Position numbers and translations under genes: made by a program. Source: a candidate division WOR-3 bacterium (GTDB taxonomy: Bacteria > Hydrothermota > Tepidihabitantia > Tepidihabitantales > Tepidihabitantaceae). From it: a stretch of DNA of 64,000 nt. The notes beneath the pieces are model-generated. The model was not told the origin of the DNA. It was given only the letters and a program-made list of their open reading frames with translations, and searched no databases. The DNA is taken from contig JBDRTY010000002.1 in assembly GCA_039801085.1 (NCBI GenBank), positions 257,339 through 321,338 of the forward strand. The letters are read 5' to 3'. Position 1 is the stretch's first letter. The number at the start of each line of letters is the position of its first letter. Below are positions 16,747-24,758 of this stretch, piece by piece.

Positions 16747-17255
16747 CGCTCATAGCAGACAATCTCCTTCAGTTCCTTTCTGGGTCTGGGCCTGGGCTCC
16801 TGCGCCGGATGCCCGAGCGGAGTGAGTGCCACCGGTTTCACCCCTTCAGGTATTGCCAGCACCTTTTTCACCTCATCCTCAATGAAGGCACCGATCCAGC
16901 AGGTGCCCAGCCCTTCGCTGGCAGCAGCAAGAATGATATGCTCCAGCGCGATCGTGACATCAATCTCAGCGGCGGACCAGTACCCGCCCATGCCCTTCCA
17001 TGCCTGCTCGAGCAGTGCGCAGGCACAGATCACCACCGGCGCCTGAGCGATGAAGCTCTGATTGCGACAGGCGGGCACGAGCGCCTGCCGGACTTTTTCA
17101 TCCCGGACAATGATGAACTTCCAGGGCTGAAGGTTTTTGGCTGATGGTGCGAGCCGGCCCGCATCAAGAATCCGGTTGAGAACCTCCTCGGGCACCGGGT
17201 CGGGTTTGTAGGCACGGACACTGAGCCGTCTCCGAATTACCTCATAAAACTCCAT
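16737..17255 (-). CDS. Nitroreductase-family FMN protein
   Basis: A 172-residue flavin-dependent oxidoreductase. The N-terminus RRRLSVRAYKPDPVPEEVL and RLAPSAKNLQPWKFIIV form the FMN phosphate-binding region; AASEGLGTCWIGAF and LTPLGHPAQEPRPRPRK complete the fold. Members reduce nitro groups, quinones or enones with NAD(P)H; the physiological substrate is not evident. AGGAGG lies just upstream of the ATG. Confidence 0.92.
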   Translation of the reverse strand: MEFYEVIRRRLSVRAYKPDPVPEEVLNRILDAGRLAPSAKNLQPWKFIIVRDEKVRQALVPACRNQSFIAQAPVVICACALLEQAWKGMGGYWSAAEIDVTIALEHIILAAASEGLGTCWIGAFIEDEVKKVLAIPEGVKPVALTPLGHPAQEPRPRPRKELKEIVCYERYS

Positions 17256-17624
17256 ACCGCCTCCTTTCAGAGTTGTGCCTGCTCTGAGTGAAATTTAACA
17301 GTGGCGGGCTTAAAGTCAACTGTTATCAGGGGTCAGGGGTAAAAGACTGCTGAGACAGAAAGATGAAACAGTGGTTTGGTGACAGGATAATGGTCAGCAG
17401 GGGCAAGGTCGTAAGTCGAGGAAATTTAACCGCTTAACAGTCCGGGCTGAAAGACAGCCCGGAGTCAACGGTAGGGGGAACTGCGGGGTGGACAGGCATT
17501 TAATGGGTGTAATTCTGCAACTCATTGATAAAATTTATCTTGGCGAAATGGAATTATGGAGCGGAAGCAGGAAACTCATTATATATTAAATAGGTTATTA
17601 ATTGCCTGAGCTCAAGGCAGGGAT
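17256..17624 (+). other. Intergenic stretch without a recognisable gene
   Basis: About 370 bases with no convincing coding frame. It holds the nitroreductase ribosome site at its left edge, a CAGGGGTCAG element near 17327, a small hairpin (CCGGGCTG...CAGCCCGG near 17443-17462) and an AT-rich run from about 17560 leading to the peptidase promoter. Confidence 0.5.
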
Positions 17625-17652
17625 TTGACATTTTCGGGCAGGGTTATAAAAT
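17625..17652 (+). promoter_or_regulatory. Promoter of the Xaa-Pro peptidase gene (leaderless type)
   Basis: Perfect TTGACA, a 16-base spacer, TAAAAT, then 8 bases to ATG 17661. The TTG is in frame with the gene, exactly 36 bases upstream. Confidence 0.65.
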
Positions 17653-17660
17653 TTGAGCCG

Positions 17661-18737
17661 ATGGAGAAAAGGATTGCCCAGCTCCAGAAACAGCTCGTCC
17701 GGGAAAGGCTGGACGGAATCATAATTTCCGGTTTGAACAACATCCGCTATCTCTGCGGTTATACTGGCAGTAACGGGATGATGATTGTGACCCGGCGTGC
17801 TGCCGTTTTTTATACCGATTTCCGTTATCAGGAGCAGATTAAAACCGAGGTCCGGGGCTGTGACAAAAAAATTCTGGAACGGGATCTTTACAGCTCGTTT
17901 CCGGTTGCTGAGTTAAAGCGGATGCTGGGGTCAAAACCCAGTCCGCGCATCGGGGTGGAGGAGGGTAATCTGAGTCTGGCAAGGTTCCGGATGCTGCGCC
18001 GCCAGCTCAAGGGGGTCAGGCTGATTCCGGTCCGGGATCTGGTCTTGGAACTGAGGCGCAGCAAGAGCCGTCCCGAACTGGCACGAATGCAGCGGGCACA
18101 GGAGATTACCGAGCAGGCGTTTAACCGGGCGCTCAAGCTGGTGAAATCGGGAATTACTGAACAGGACTTGGCACTGGAGATTGAGTTTTATTTCCGGCGG
18201 TTTGGCGAGCCCGCATTTCCTTCGATTGTGGCATCGGGGGAGAATGGCGCCAAGCCTCATGCCCGTGCCGGGCTGCGCCGGTTGAAAAAAGGTGATGCGA
18301 TCACATTTGACATCGGTTGCCGGTATCAGGGCTACTGTGCCGATATGACCCGCACAGTATTTCTGGGCAGACCGGACCCCGAGCTGAGACGGATATATGA
18401 GGCGGTACTGCAGGCGCAGCAGGAGGCGCTCGGAGTTATGAAACCCGGCGTGCCGTGCAAGTTTGTGGATCTGGCAGCAAGAGAATATCTTAATCAGCAG
18501 CAACTGGGTCAGTTTTTTGGCCACAGCCTGGGCCATGGTGTCGGGCTGGAGGTGCACGAGCAGCCGGCTCTTGCCCGGACCAGCCGGCAGACACTGGAGC
18601 CGGGGGATGTGGTAACGGTGGAGCCGGGTGTTTATCTGCCTGGAAAAGGCGGGGTGAGAATTGAAGATATGGTGCTGGTTACCAGTACCGGGATTCGCAA
18701 TTTTACCAAGGCAGACAAGGAGTTAATGATAATTTAA
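17661..18737 (+). CDS. M24 Xaa-Pro aminopeptidase (PepP/PepQ type)
   Basis: A 358-residue metallopeptidase that removes residues ahead of proline. An N-terminal creatinase-like domain (RLDGIIISGLNNIRYLCGYTG) is followed by the pita-bread catalytic domain. The five metal ligands are visible in ITFDIGCRYQGYCADMTR (two Asp), GHSLGHGVGLEVHE (His), VVTVEPGVY (Glu) and GVRIEDMVLV (Glu). Start 17661 is preferred over the in-frame TTG at 17625 because the latter is the -35 element. The unit probably includes efp 9 bases downstream. Confidence 0.92.
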   Translation: MEKRIAQLQKQLVRERLDGIIISGLNNIRYLCGYTGSNGMMIVTRRAAVFYTDFRYQEQIKTEVRGCDKKILERDLYSSFPVAELKRMLGSKPSPRIGVEEGNLSLARFRMLRRQLKGVRLIPVRDLVLELRRSKSRPELARMQRAQEITEQAFNRALKLVKSGITEQDLALEIEFYFRRFGEPAFPSIVASGENGAKPHARAGLRRLKKGDAITFDIGCRYQGYCADMTRTVFLGRPDPELRRIYEAVLQAQQEALGVMKPGVPCKFVDLAAREYLNQQQLGQFFGHSLGHGVGLEVHEQPALARTSRQTLEPGDVVTVEPGVYLPGKGGVRIEDMVLVTSTGIRNFTKADKELMII

Positions 18738-18746
18738 GGAGTGGCA

Positions 18747-19304
18747 ATGGTAACACCAAACGATTTCAGAACCGGTCTGTTAATTAAATACAACAATGAA
18801 ATCTATGAAGTTCTTTCCTATGCCCGGACCAGGACCGCACAGCGCCGGGCACGGGTGCTGACCAAGATGCGCAACATCCGCACCGGAGCGCTGATTGAGG
18901 AGAGTTTTGAATCGGAAATCAAGCTGGAAACGGTGGAGATGGAACGGCGCAAGGGTCAGTTTCTTTATGCTGATGATACCGGTTACCACTTCATGGATAT
19001 GGAGACCTATGACCAGTTTGCCCTGAAGCGGGAGGTGCTCGGTGACAAGGTGTTTTATCTGACTGAAGGGGTGGAGGTGGAGATTGGCTATATTGAAGGG
19101 GTGCCGATGCTGATTGAGCCGCCGATTTTCATTGTGCTGGAGGTGGTGGAGACCGAGCCCAATTACCGGGGTGATACCGCAACCGGCGGGGGCAAGCCGG
19201 CAAAATTGTCAACCGGACTGGTAGTGGATGTGCCGTTTTTCATCAAGGTCGGCGACCGGGTGCGGATTGATACCCGCACCAACACCTATGTTGAGCGGGC
19301 ATAA
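18747..19304 (+). CDS. efp: Translation elongation factor P
   Basis: A 185-residue EF-P of three beta-barrel domains that rescues ribosomes stalled at polyproline. It shows NDFRTGLLIKYNNEIYEVL, domain II with MDMETYDQFAL, and the diagnostic C-terminus GDTATGGGKPAKLSTGLVVDVPFF. The tip of domain I reads RTRTAQRRARV. In an ungapped alignment with Thermus EF-P from memory, the tip position (Arg32 there) is Gln32 here, neither Lys nor Arg. ATG 18747 is chosen (TAAGGA 6 bases upstream); a GTG at 18741 overlaps that site. It is coupled downstream to a biotin-carboxylase homologue. Confidence 0.95.
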   Translation: MVTPNDFRTGLLIKYNNEIYEVLSYARTRTAQRRARVLTKMRNIRTGALIEESFESEIKLETVEMERRKGQFLYADDTGYHFMDMETYDQFALKREVLGDKVFYLTEGVEVEIGYIEGVPMLIEPPIFIVLEVVETEPNYRGDTATGGGKPAKLSTGLVVDVPFFIKVGDRVRIDTRTNTYVERA

Positions 19305-19310
19305 CGGGGT

Positions 19311-20606
19311 GTGTTCAGGAAGGTTCTTGTAGCCTGCCGGGGAATTCCGGCACTGCGGATCATCCGCACCTGCCGGGAGCTCGGCATCAGGAGTGTTGTT
19401 CCCTGCTCGGAGGCGGACCGGACCGCACTGCCGGTGCTTTTAGCCGATGAGACGGTATGCATCGGACCGGCGCCGCTCCGGGATTCCTATCTCAATGTAT
19501 CAAGGCTCCTGGCAGCGGCGGAGATCACCCGCTGTGATGCGCTCCATCCGGGCTGGGGTTTTCTCGGAGCGGATCCGGAGTTTGCCGATGCTACTATCAG
19601 TTCGGGAATTGCGTTTATCGGACCGGGTCCGGATACGCTCCAGCTGTTAGCGGACCGGCTGGCACAGCGCCGGCTGGCTCAGGAGCTGAAAATTCCGGTT
19701 GTGCCCGGAACCGAGGAGCCGGTCAGCAGTCCGGCGCAGGCGGTGACCGCAGCCCAACAGCTGGGTCTGCCGGTTGTGGTCAGACCTGTTGCCAGCAGTC
19801 TGCGCTCCAGCCGCCTGATTGTCAAGGAAAAGGATATTGAGTATCAGGTGCGGATGTGCCAGGCCGAGGTCCGGGCACATAGCAGCACTGAGCAGGTTTA
19901 TCTGGAGAGGCATCTGTCCCGGACCCGGCCGGTCGAGGTGCTGGTAATTTTCTCTCAGGCGGTGGCAGACTGGGAGGTCGGTTTTTATCACCGGGAGCAG
20001 GACCTGCTTGTTTTCTCCCCGGCGAATCTGCCCGGAAATCTGCGCAACCGGCTGTACCGCTGGTCAAAACTGCTGGCAGAACGGTTGCAGTTTCAGGGTG
20101 CGCTTGTGGCCCGGTTTCTGATTGATGAGGACAATACCCCCTATTTTTTTCAGCTGAGCAGTGAGCTCAGCCCCTGGCATCCACTCGCAGAGATCATCAC
20201 CGGGATGGATATTGTTGCCGCGCAGTTAAAAGTGGCGGCGGGCGAAAAGGACAGGACCATTTCCGCGGGCAAAGGGGTCAGGGCACTGGCAGCGGGTATC
20301 CGGGCGGAGGACCCGGATGCTGATTTCGAACCTTCAACCGGAATTGTTCGTGAGCTGTTACTGCCGGGCGGTCCGCACCTGCGGGTGGAGTCTTGCATAT
20401 ATCCCGGATATGAAATTCCGGGTGAATATGACTTGCTCCTTGTCAATCTCTTTTCCTGGGGGGCGGATCTCGAAACTGCGGTCCGCCGTCTGCTCCGGGG
20501 ATTTGCGGAACTGAACTTCGGCGGTATCCGGACGAATACCGATCTGTTGAATGCGGTGCTCCGGCGCCCGGCTTTCGGAACGCCGGGCAGTCTGGTTATC
20601 TCCTGA
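19311..20606 (+). CDS. Degenerate biotin carboxylase homologue (AccC-like, probably catalytically dead)
   Basis: A 431-residue protein alignable to AccC over its length: VLVACRGIPALRIIRTCREL, AEITRCDALHPGWGFLG, FIGPGPDTLQLLADRL and IRAEDPDADFEPSTG match in order. Nearly every active-site position is changed relative to E. coli AccC as recalled: Lys116 is Arg116, Lys159 is Arg158 and the following glycine-rich loop is replaced by ASSLRSS, the Lys238 region is lost, Glu276 is Arg268, the E-M-N-T-R segment is Q-L-S-S-E, and Arg338 is Gly329. The fold is likely kept without ATP-dependent carboxylation. GTG start just after efp; the accB gene that often sits between efp and accC is absent. Confidence 0.8.
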   Translation: MFRKVLVACRGIPALRIIRTCRELGIRSVVPCSEADRTALPVLLADETVCIGPAPLRDSYLNVSRLLAAAEITRCDALHPGWGFLGADPEFADATISSGIAFIGPGPDTLQLLADRLAQRRLAQELKIPVVPGTEEPVSSPAQAVTAAQQLGLPVVVRPVASSLRSSRLIVKEKDIEYQVRMCQAEVRAHSSTEQVYLERHLSRTRPVEVLVIFSQAVADWEVGFYHREQDLLVFSPANLPGNLRNRLYRWSKLLAERLQFQGALVARFLIDEDNTPYFFQLSSELSPWHPLAEIITGMDIVAAQLKVAAGEKDRTISAGKGVRALAAGIRAEDPDADFEPSTGIVRELLLPGGPHLRVESCIYPGYEIPGEYDLLLVNLFSWGADLETAVRRLLRGFAELNFGGIRTNTDLLNAVLRRPAFGTPGSLVIS

Positions 20607-20629
20607 TCGGCGGGATGAAAAAATTCTGC

Positions 20630-20658
20630 TTGACAGAGGATCATAAGTTTGTTATAAT
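20630..20658 (+). promoter_or_regulatory. Consensus promoter of the major prepilin gene
   Basis: Perfect TTGACA, a 17-base spacer, perfect TATAAT; the leader to the ATG at 20771 is about 105 bases and ends in AAAGGAGG. This is the strongest promoter sequence in the window together with 12987-13014. Confidence 0.85.
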
Positions 20659-20770
20659 GTAATTGAGACGGCGAGCTGCTATGTGTTTACCTTCTTTTTA
20701 TTATAAAGAGATAAACGGTAGCGGCTTGCGGTCTCGTTTATTCCTAAAAAGAAAGGAGGTGCCAAATACC

Positions 20771-21406
20771 ATGAAGAATCGCGGCTTTACACTGATTGAG
20801 CTGCTCGTGGTCATCCTGATTATCGGTATCCTGCTGGCACTGATCATCCCGAACTTCGTCCTGTTCCAGGAGCGCGCCCGTCGTGCATCGGTGAAGAACA
20901 ACATGCACGTAATCCAGACCGCGCTCGAGGCGTATGCTGTGGACCACTACGGCAACTACCCGGGTGAGGATGTGGAATGGGATCCGGGCAACGAGGCGGG
21001 GATCTGTCTGTGGTTCCCGGGTGGTGACCCGATTGGAACCGACGGTGAGCCCAAGCCGGGTAATTTCCCGGTCAACCCGTATGACGGCCGGCGCTACAAT
21101 GATGAGGACAAGGACGAGGAGGACCTGGTCTACCTGGACCTCTTCGGCGAGCTCGAGCCGGGCCAGAACGCCCAGATCCGGGGCAATGATGAGGAGTGTC
21201 CGTACCTTGATTTCGGTGGCACACCGGAGTATCCGGGCGGAATCGGCATCGCCACCTATGTGCCGGATGTCGGTTTCGGTGCTCCGCAGGAGTACGGCAT
21301 CTACGGATTCGGGCGCGATGTCGCCTATCCGATGTATGACCTCGACCCGCTGTGCGATGACCCGACTGATGAGGAGTACTTCATCTTCTTCGTGCTCCAC
21401 AACTAA
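20771..21406 (+). CDS. Type IV prepilin / major pseudopilin, likely abundant
   Basis: A 211-residue prepilin. Short basic leader MKNRG then the class III cleavage site G/FTLIELLVVILIIGILLAL, with Glu5 of the mature protein present. The body is acidic (PGEDVEWDPGNEAG, NDEDKDEEDLVYLD) and ends EEYFIFFVLHN. A perfect promoter, a strong Shine-Dalgarno and its own terminator suggest high expression as the main filament subunit. ATG 20771 is chosen over the upstream in-frame start at 20663 because of the AGGAGG and the canonical leader length. The ending VLHN recurs in the prepilin at 24162, so the two are related. Confidence 0.92.
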   Translation: MKNRGFTLIELLVVILIIGILLALIIPNFVLFQERARRASVKNNMHVIQTALEAYAVDHYGNYPGEDVEWDPGNEAGICLWFPGGDPIGTDGEPKPGNFPVNPYDGRRYNDEDKDEEDLVYLDLFGELEPGQNAQIRGNDEECPYLDFGGTPEYPGGIGIATYVPDVGFGAPQEYGIYGFGRDVAYPMYDLDPLCDDPTDEEYFIFFVLHN

Positions 21407-21423
21407 TCCTCCAAGAGCAGTGC

Positions 21424-21458
21424 GCGGGGTGGTGAATCCACCCCGCTTTTCTTTTTTC
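21424..21458 (+). terminator. Terminator after the major prepilin
   Basis: Perfect 9-bp stem GCGGGGTGG / CCACCCCGC with TGAAT loop and TTTTCTTTTTTC tail. Confidence 0.92.
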
Positions 21459-21487
21459 TTGACCTGAGCAGAATTAATTTTTATACT
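21459..21487 (+). promoter_or_regulatory. Promoter of the ABC transporter unit (leaderless type)
   Basis: TTGACC begins at the end of the preceding terminator's T-tract; a 17-base spacer, TATACT, and 6 bases to the GTG at 21494. Confidence 0.6.
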
Positions 21488-21493
21488 CAGACT

Positions 21494-22456
21494 GTGGCGG
21501 TGGTTAATCAGCCGGTAATTGAGACCGTCAGGTTGAGCAAATCCTACCGGACCGGTTTCCGGATGAAGCGGGTGCAGGCACTCTCCGAGCTTAACCTGCA
21601 GGTGGAACAGGGCGAGATTTTCGGTTTTTTGGGTCCCAACGGCGCAGGCAAGACCACTACGATTAAAATCCTTATCGGCCTGGCACAGCCCAGCAGCGGT
21701 TTTGCCACGGTGCTGGGCCGGGCACCGCGTGACCCCCGGGTGAAACGGCGGGTCGGTTTTCTGCCCGAGTCACCCTATTTCTATGAGTATCTGACCGCGG
21801 TTGAATTTCTGACCCTCACCGCCCAGCTTTCCGGTGTTCCTTACAGTGAAATTCCGGGGCGGGTCCGGCAGATGCTGAAGCTGGTCCGGATGGAGCATGC
21901 GGCCAGTCAGCAGATGCGCGGTTTTTCCCGGGGAATGCTCCAGCGGATCGGGATTGCTCAGGCGCTGATTCATGACCCGGAGGTGGTGATTCTTGATGAG
22001 CCGATGGGCGGACTGGACCCGATTGGCAGAAAGGAGTTCCGGGATATAATTGTCGGACTGCGGGAACAGGGGAAAACCGTATTTTTCTCAACTCACATTC
22101 TGGCGGATGTGGAGATGATCTGCGACCGGGTGGGAATTATTGTGGGCGGGAAGATGGTGGAAATCGGCAGACTGAGCGAGATTCTGACCGGAGAGGTGGA
22201 GTCAATTGAGATTACCCTGCAGGGCGTCAGTGGCAAATTCCGCAAGGGGCTGGAGAGGATCGCCGAGCGCTCAATTGAGTCCGGTGAACTGCTGCTCTTG
22301 ACCGTGAAGAGTGAGGAGGATGTGGAGCGGGTACTGGCGATTGCCCGCGAGGCACAGGCGAAGGTGCGCTCAATCATTCCCCGTTCCCTGACACTGGAGG
22401 AGTTTTTCATGTCCCGGGTGAGGGGCGCAGGCAGAAACGGGGGGGGCAATGCTTAA
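21494..22456 (+). CDS. ABC-2 type transporter ATP-binding protein
   Basis: A 320-residue ATPase. Walker A is GPNGAGKTTT (near residues 48-57), the signature region reads MRGFSRGMLQRIGIAQALIH, Walker B VVILDEPMGGLDPIG, and the switch His is in FFSTHILADVEMICDRVG. The C-terminal 80 residues resemble the DUF4162 tail of CcmA/DrrA-type exporters. It pairs with the permease that overlaps its end by 8 bases. GTG start without Shine-Dalgarno. Its position between prepilin genes is unusual; the cargo is unknown. Confidence 0.92.
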   Translation: MAVVNQPVIETVRLSKSYRTGFRMKRVQALSELNLQVEQGEIFGFLGPNGAGKTTTIKILIGLAQPSSGFATVLGRAPRDPRVKRRVGFLPESPYFYEYLTAVEFLTLTAQLSGVPYSEIPGRVRQMLKLVRMEHAASQQMRGFSRGMLQRIGIAQALIHDPEVVILDEPMGGLDPIGRKEFRDIIVGLREQGKTVFFSTHILADVEMICDRVGIIVGGKMVEIGRLSEILTGEVESIEITLQGVSGKFRKGLERIAERSIESGELLLLTVKSEEDVERVLAIAREAQAKVRSIIPRSLTLEEFFMSRVRGAGRNGGGNA

Positions 22457-23216
22457 CCGGATCTGGGGTATCGCCTTTAACACCTTCCGGGAATCGGTCC
22501 GGGATCGGGTACTGGTGGCGCTGATTGTGATTGCAATTCTTGTGATGGCAAGCGCCAAGGTGATCCAGCCGGTGGCTCTGGGCGAGGCAGAAAAGATTAT
22601 CAAGGATTTGGGGCTTTCCGCCATTACGCTGTTCTGTGTGCTGATTGCCATCCTCGTCGGCGGCCGGATTGTCTACCGGGAGGTGGAGAAGCGGACGATT
22701 TACCTGCTGCTTGCCCGGCCGGTGCGGCGCTATGAGTTCATCATCGGCAAATACTGCGGGATGATGCTGGTGCTCGGGGTGAGTCTGGTGCTGATGACTG
22801 CCGGATTTTATCTCGTGCTGCTTCTGACCGGAGTCAAACCGGAGCCGCGTCTGCTCTGGGCGGTGATGATGACCGGTTTTGAACTGGCGATTCTGACTGC
22901 AGTTGCGGTCCTCTTTTCCACATTTGTCACACCGATCGCCAGTGCGGTGTTTACCTTTGTTGTCTACTTTATCGGTCACAGCACGCAGCTGCTGCGCCAG
23001 CTGGCAGCAATCAGTCCGGCACCGATTGTCAAGTTCATCGGCATGTTTCTCTATTATGTCCTGCCCAATCTGAATAATTTCAACATCCGGGGCGATGTCG
23101 TCCATAATGCACCGCTCAACCCGCTGGCAATGGGGCTGTCGATTGCCTATGCGCTGGTTTACACCTTCACCCTGCTCCTGATTGCCATTTTTGTCTTCAA
23201 CCGGCGGGACTTCTGA
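22449..23216 (+). CDS. ABC-2 type transporter permease
   Basis: A 255-residue membrane protein with about six hydrophobic helices. The N-terminal amphipathic NRIWGIAFNTFRESVRDRVL and the later REVEKRTIYLLLARPVRRYEFIIGKY are typical of ABC-2/NosY-like permeases. It forms the membrane half of the exporter with the preceding ATPase. It ends by overlapping one base with the start of the following gene, so three genes are tightly coupled. Confidence 0.88.
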   Translation: MLNRIWGIAFNTFRESVRDRVLVALIVIAILVMASAKVIQPVALGEAEKIIKDLGLSAITLFCVLIAILVGGRIVYREVEKRTIYLLLARPVRRYEFIIGKYCGMMLVLGVSLVLMTAGFYLVLLLTGVKPEPRLLWAVMMTGFELAILTAVAVLFSTFVTPIASAVFTFVVYFIGHSTQLLRQLAAISPAPIVKFIGMFLYYVLPNLNNFNIRGDVVHNAPLNPLAMGLSIAYALVYTFTLLLIAIFVFNRRDF

Positions 23217-24112
23217 TGAAGCTGGTTGAAATCACCAGACCGGTGCCGCGGGGACCCGGTGTGCTTGTTTCCCTGCTGCCGGTGGTGCTGGTGATCTGGG
23301 GGTTTGTCGGAATCTATCTGCTGCAGCTGTCACTTGATGCGACCAGCCGCCGGGCCGGGGAAAGGCTGATGCAGGAGCTTGCCTATTTTCCCTCCGGAGT
23401 TGCCCTGCGGGAGATGGTGATTGAGTATGAGGAGCTCGCTGCCGATTTCATCTGGCTGACCGCAATTGACTATTACGGCCGGCACCAGCAGACTGACCGG
23501 CGCTACGAATGGCTGGGTCATATCTTTGAGATTCTGACCACACTCGACCCGCGGTTTATCGGCGCCTATCACTTCGGGGCGATCACCCTTGCCTGGGATG
23601 CCCACAATCCGGCAGCGGCACTGCGCTTTCTGCTCGACGGCATGAAGGCAAATCCGCTCAACTGGCAGCTGCCGTTTGATGCCGGGTTTATCAATTACAT
23701 CCTGATCGGTGACTATCAGGCGGCCGCCCGGCTGTTTCAGGTTGCTGCCCGGCTGCCAAATGCCTGGCCGATCATCGAACGCTGGGTTCCCTATGCTACT
23801 GCCCGGAGCGGTGATTATGCCAGTGCCCGCGAGATGTGGAAAGATCTGTATTACAGCACGGACAATAAAAAACTGAAGGAGCTGATTGTCCGGCAGCTGA
23901 AATGGCTGAAGCTGGAGGAGGGGCTGGCGGAAATTCAGCGCGCGGTCAACCAGTTCATTGAAAAGGAAAAGCGGGTGCCGGGCAGTATTGAGGAGTTGAA
24001 GCAGCGGGGTTACCTGCCGGTCCTGCCCGAAGAGCCCTATGGCGGCCGGTTTTATCTTGACGGTGACAGGGTCCGGACAACCACACCACCCAGCCGGCGC
24101 GGTTCAGGATAA
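23216..24112 (+). CDS. Membrane-anchored TPR-like protein of unknown function
   Basis: A 298-residue protein with one N-terminal membrane helix (residues 17-39) and a helical-repeat body. Residues 80-230 contain TPR-like pairs, for example AALRFLLDGMKANPLNWQLP and DYQAAARLFQVAARLPNAWP. The C-terminal part ends in VPGSIEELKQRGYLPVLPEEPYGG, a phrase similar to the LP-x-x-L motif in the pseudopilins nearby. Similar proteins are common beside ABC-2 exporters and pseudopilins; a scaffolding role in that export or assembly system is inferred, not shown. Confidence 0.7.
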   Translation: MKLVEITRPVPRGPGVLVSLLPVVLVIWGFVGIYLLQLSLDATSRRAGERLMQELAYFPSGVALREMVIEYEELAADFIWLTAIDYYGRHQQTDRRYEWLGHIFEILTTLDPRFIGAYHFGAITLAWDAHNPAAALRFLLDGMKANPLNWQLPFDAGFINYILIGDYQAAARLFQVAARLPNAWPIIERWVPYATARSGDYASAREMWKDLYYSTDNKKLKELIVRQLKWLKLEEGLAEIQRAVNQFIEKEKRVPGSIEELKQRGYLPVLPEEPYGGRFYLDGDRVRTTTPPSRRGSG

Positions 24113-24115
24113 AAC

Positions 24116-24144
24116 TTGACAGCTATGATGTGAATTACTATTAT
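24116..24144 (+). promoter_or_regulatory. Promoter of the second prepilin gene
   Basis: Perfect TTGACA, a 17-base spacer, TATTAT; a short leader with AAAGGAGA before ATG 24162. Confidence 0.7.
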
Positions 24145-24161
24145 TTAACAAAGGAGACTTT

Positions 24162-24698
24162 ATGTGTCCCAAAAACCGCGGTTTTACCCTTGTGGAACTT
24201 TTGGTGGTAATCATGATTCTGGGTGTGCTGATGGGAATGTCAGTGCCGAGATTTTCCGGACTGCGCAACCAGGCACGGATTGCCGCAATGAAGATGAATC
24301 TGCACAATGTCCAGACCGCCATTGAGGTATTTCATCAGGAGTTCGGTTATTATGCCGAGGATTTTTACGAGGATGGATACGGCTGCGTGTTTCCCGGAGG
24401 AGAGTATGATGTCCGGATCGGCAAACTGCCGACCAATCCCTACAGCGGCAAGGAGATGGATCCGGATGAGTTCAATCCTGAGGATTATGATGAGCTCACG
24501 GAAATCAGTAATACTGATGAATACGGTCCGAATGATGTCTACGGCTATGACCCCGGCAACATCGTTTACAAGGTTTATGACCCGCCCGGTTCCGCCTATC
24601 CGACACATTACGGTCTGTTGGGAATTGACCACAGCGGTTCATCAATCCGGGATTTTGATGCCGACGGCGATGCGGTGATTTTTGTGCTGCACAACTGA
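24162..24698 (+). CDS. Type IV prepilin-like protein
   Basis: A 178-residue prepilin. Leader MCPKNRG then FTLVELLVVIMILGVLMGMS, with Glu5 present. The body has PTNPYSGKEMDP and an acidic, Tyr-rich stretch and ends DAVIFVLHN, the same ending as the major prepilin at 20771, suggesting duplication. Own promoter and Shine-Dalgarno. Likely a minor or condition-specific filament subunit processed by the PilD encoded at 33288. Confidence 0.9.
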   Translation: MCPKNRGFTLVELLVVIMILGVLMGMSVPRFSGLRNQARIAAMKMNLHNVQTAIEVFHQEFGYYAEDFYEDGYGCVFPGGEYDVRIGKLPTNPYSGKEMDPDEFNPEDYDELTEISNTDEYGPNDVYGYDPGNIVYKVYDPPGSAYPTHYGLLGIDHSGSSIRDFDADGDAVIFVLHN

Positions 24699-24729
24699 TG
24701 AGGGGGGCAGAATGGACAGGTGTTTGTCC

Positions 24730-24758
24730 TTGACAGGAGAAGGAGAGATTTCTATAAT
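24730..24758 (+). promoter_or_regulatory. Consensus promoter overlapping the third prepilin's ribosome site
   Basis: Perfect TTGACA, a 17-base spacer, perfect TATAAT. The spacer contains GGAGAAGGAGAG, which is also a Shine-Dalgarno for ATG 24757; the -10 shares bases with that ATG. GTG 24766 lies 7 bases past the -10. Confidence 0.65.
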
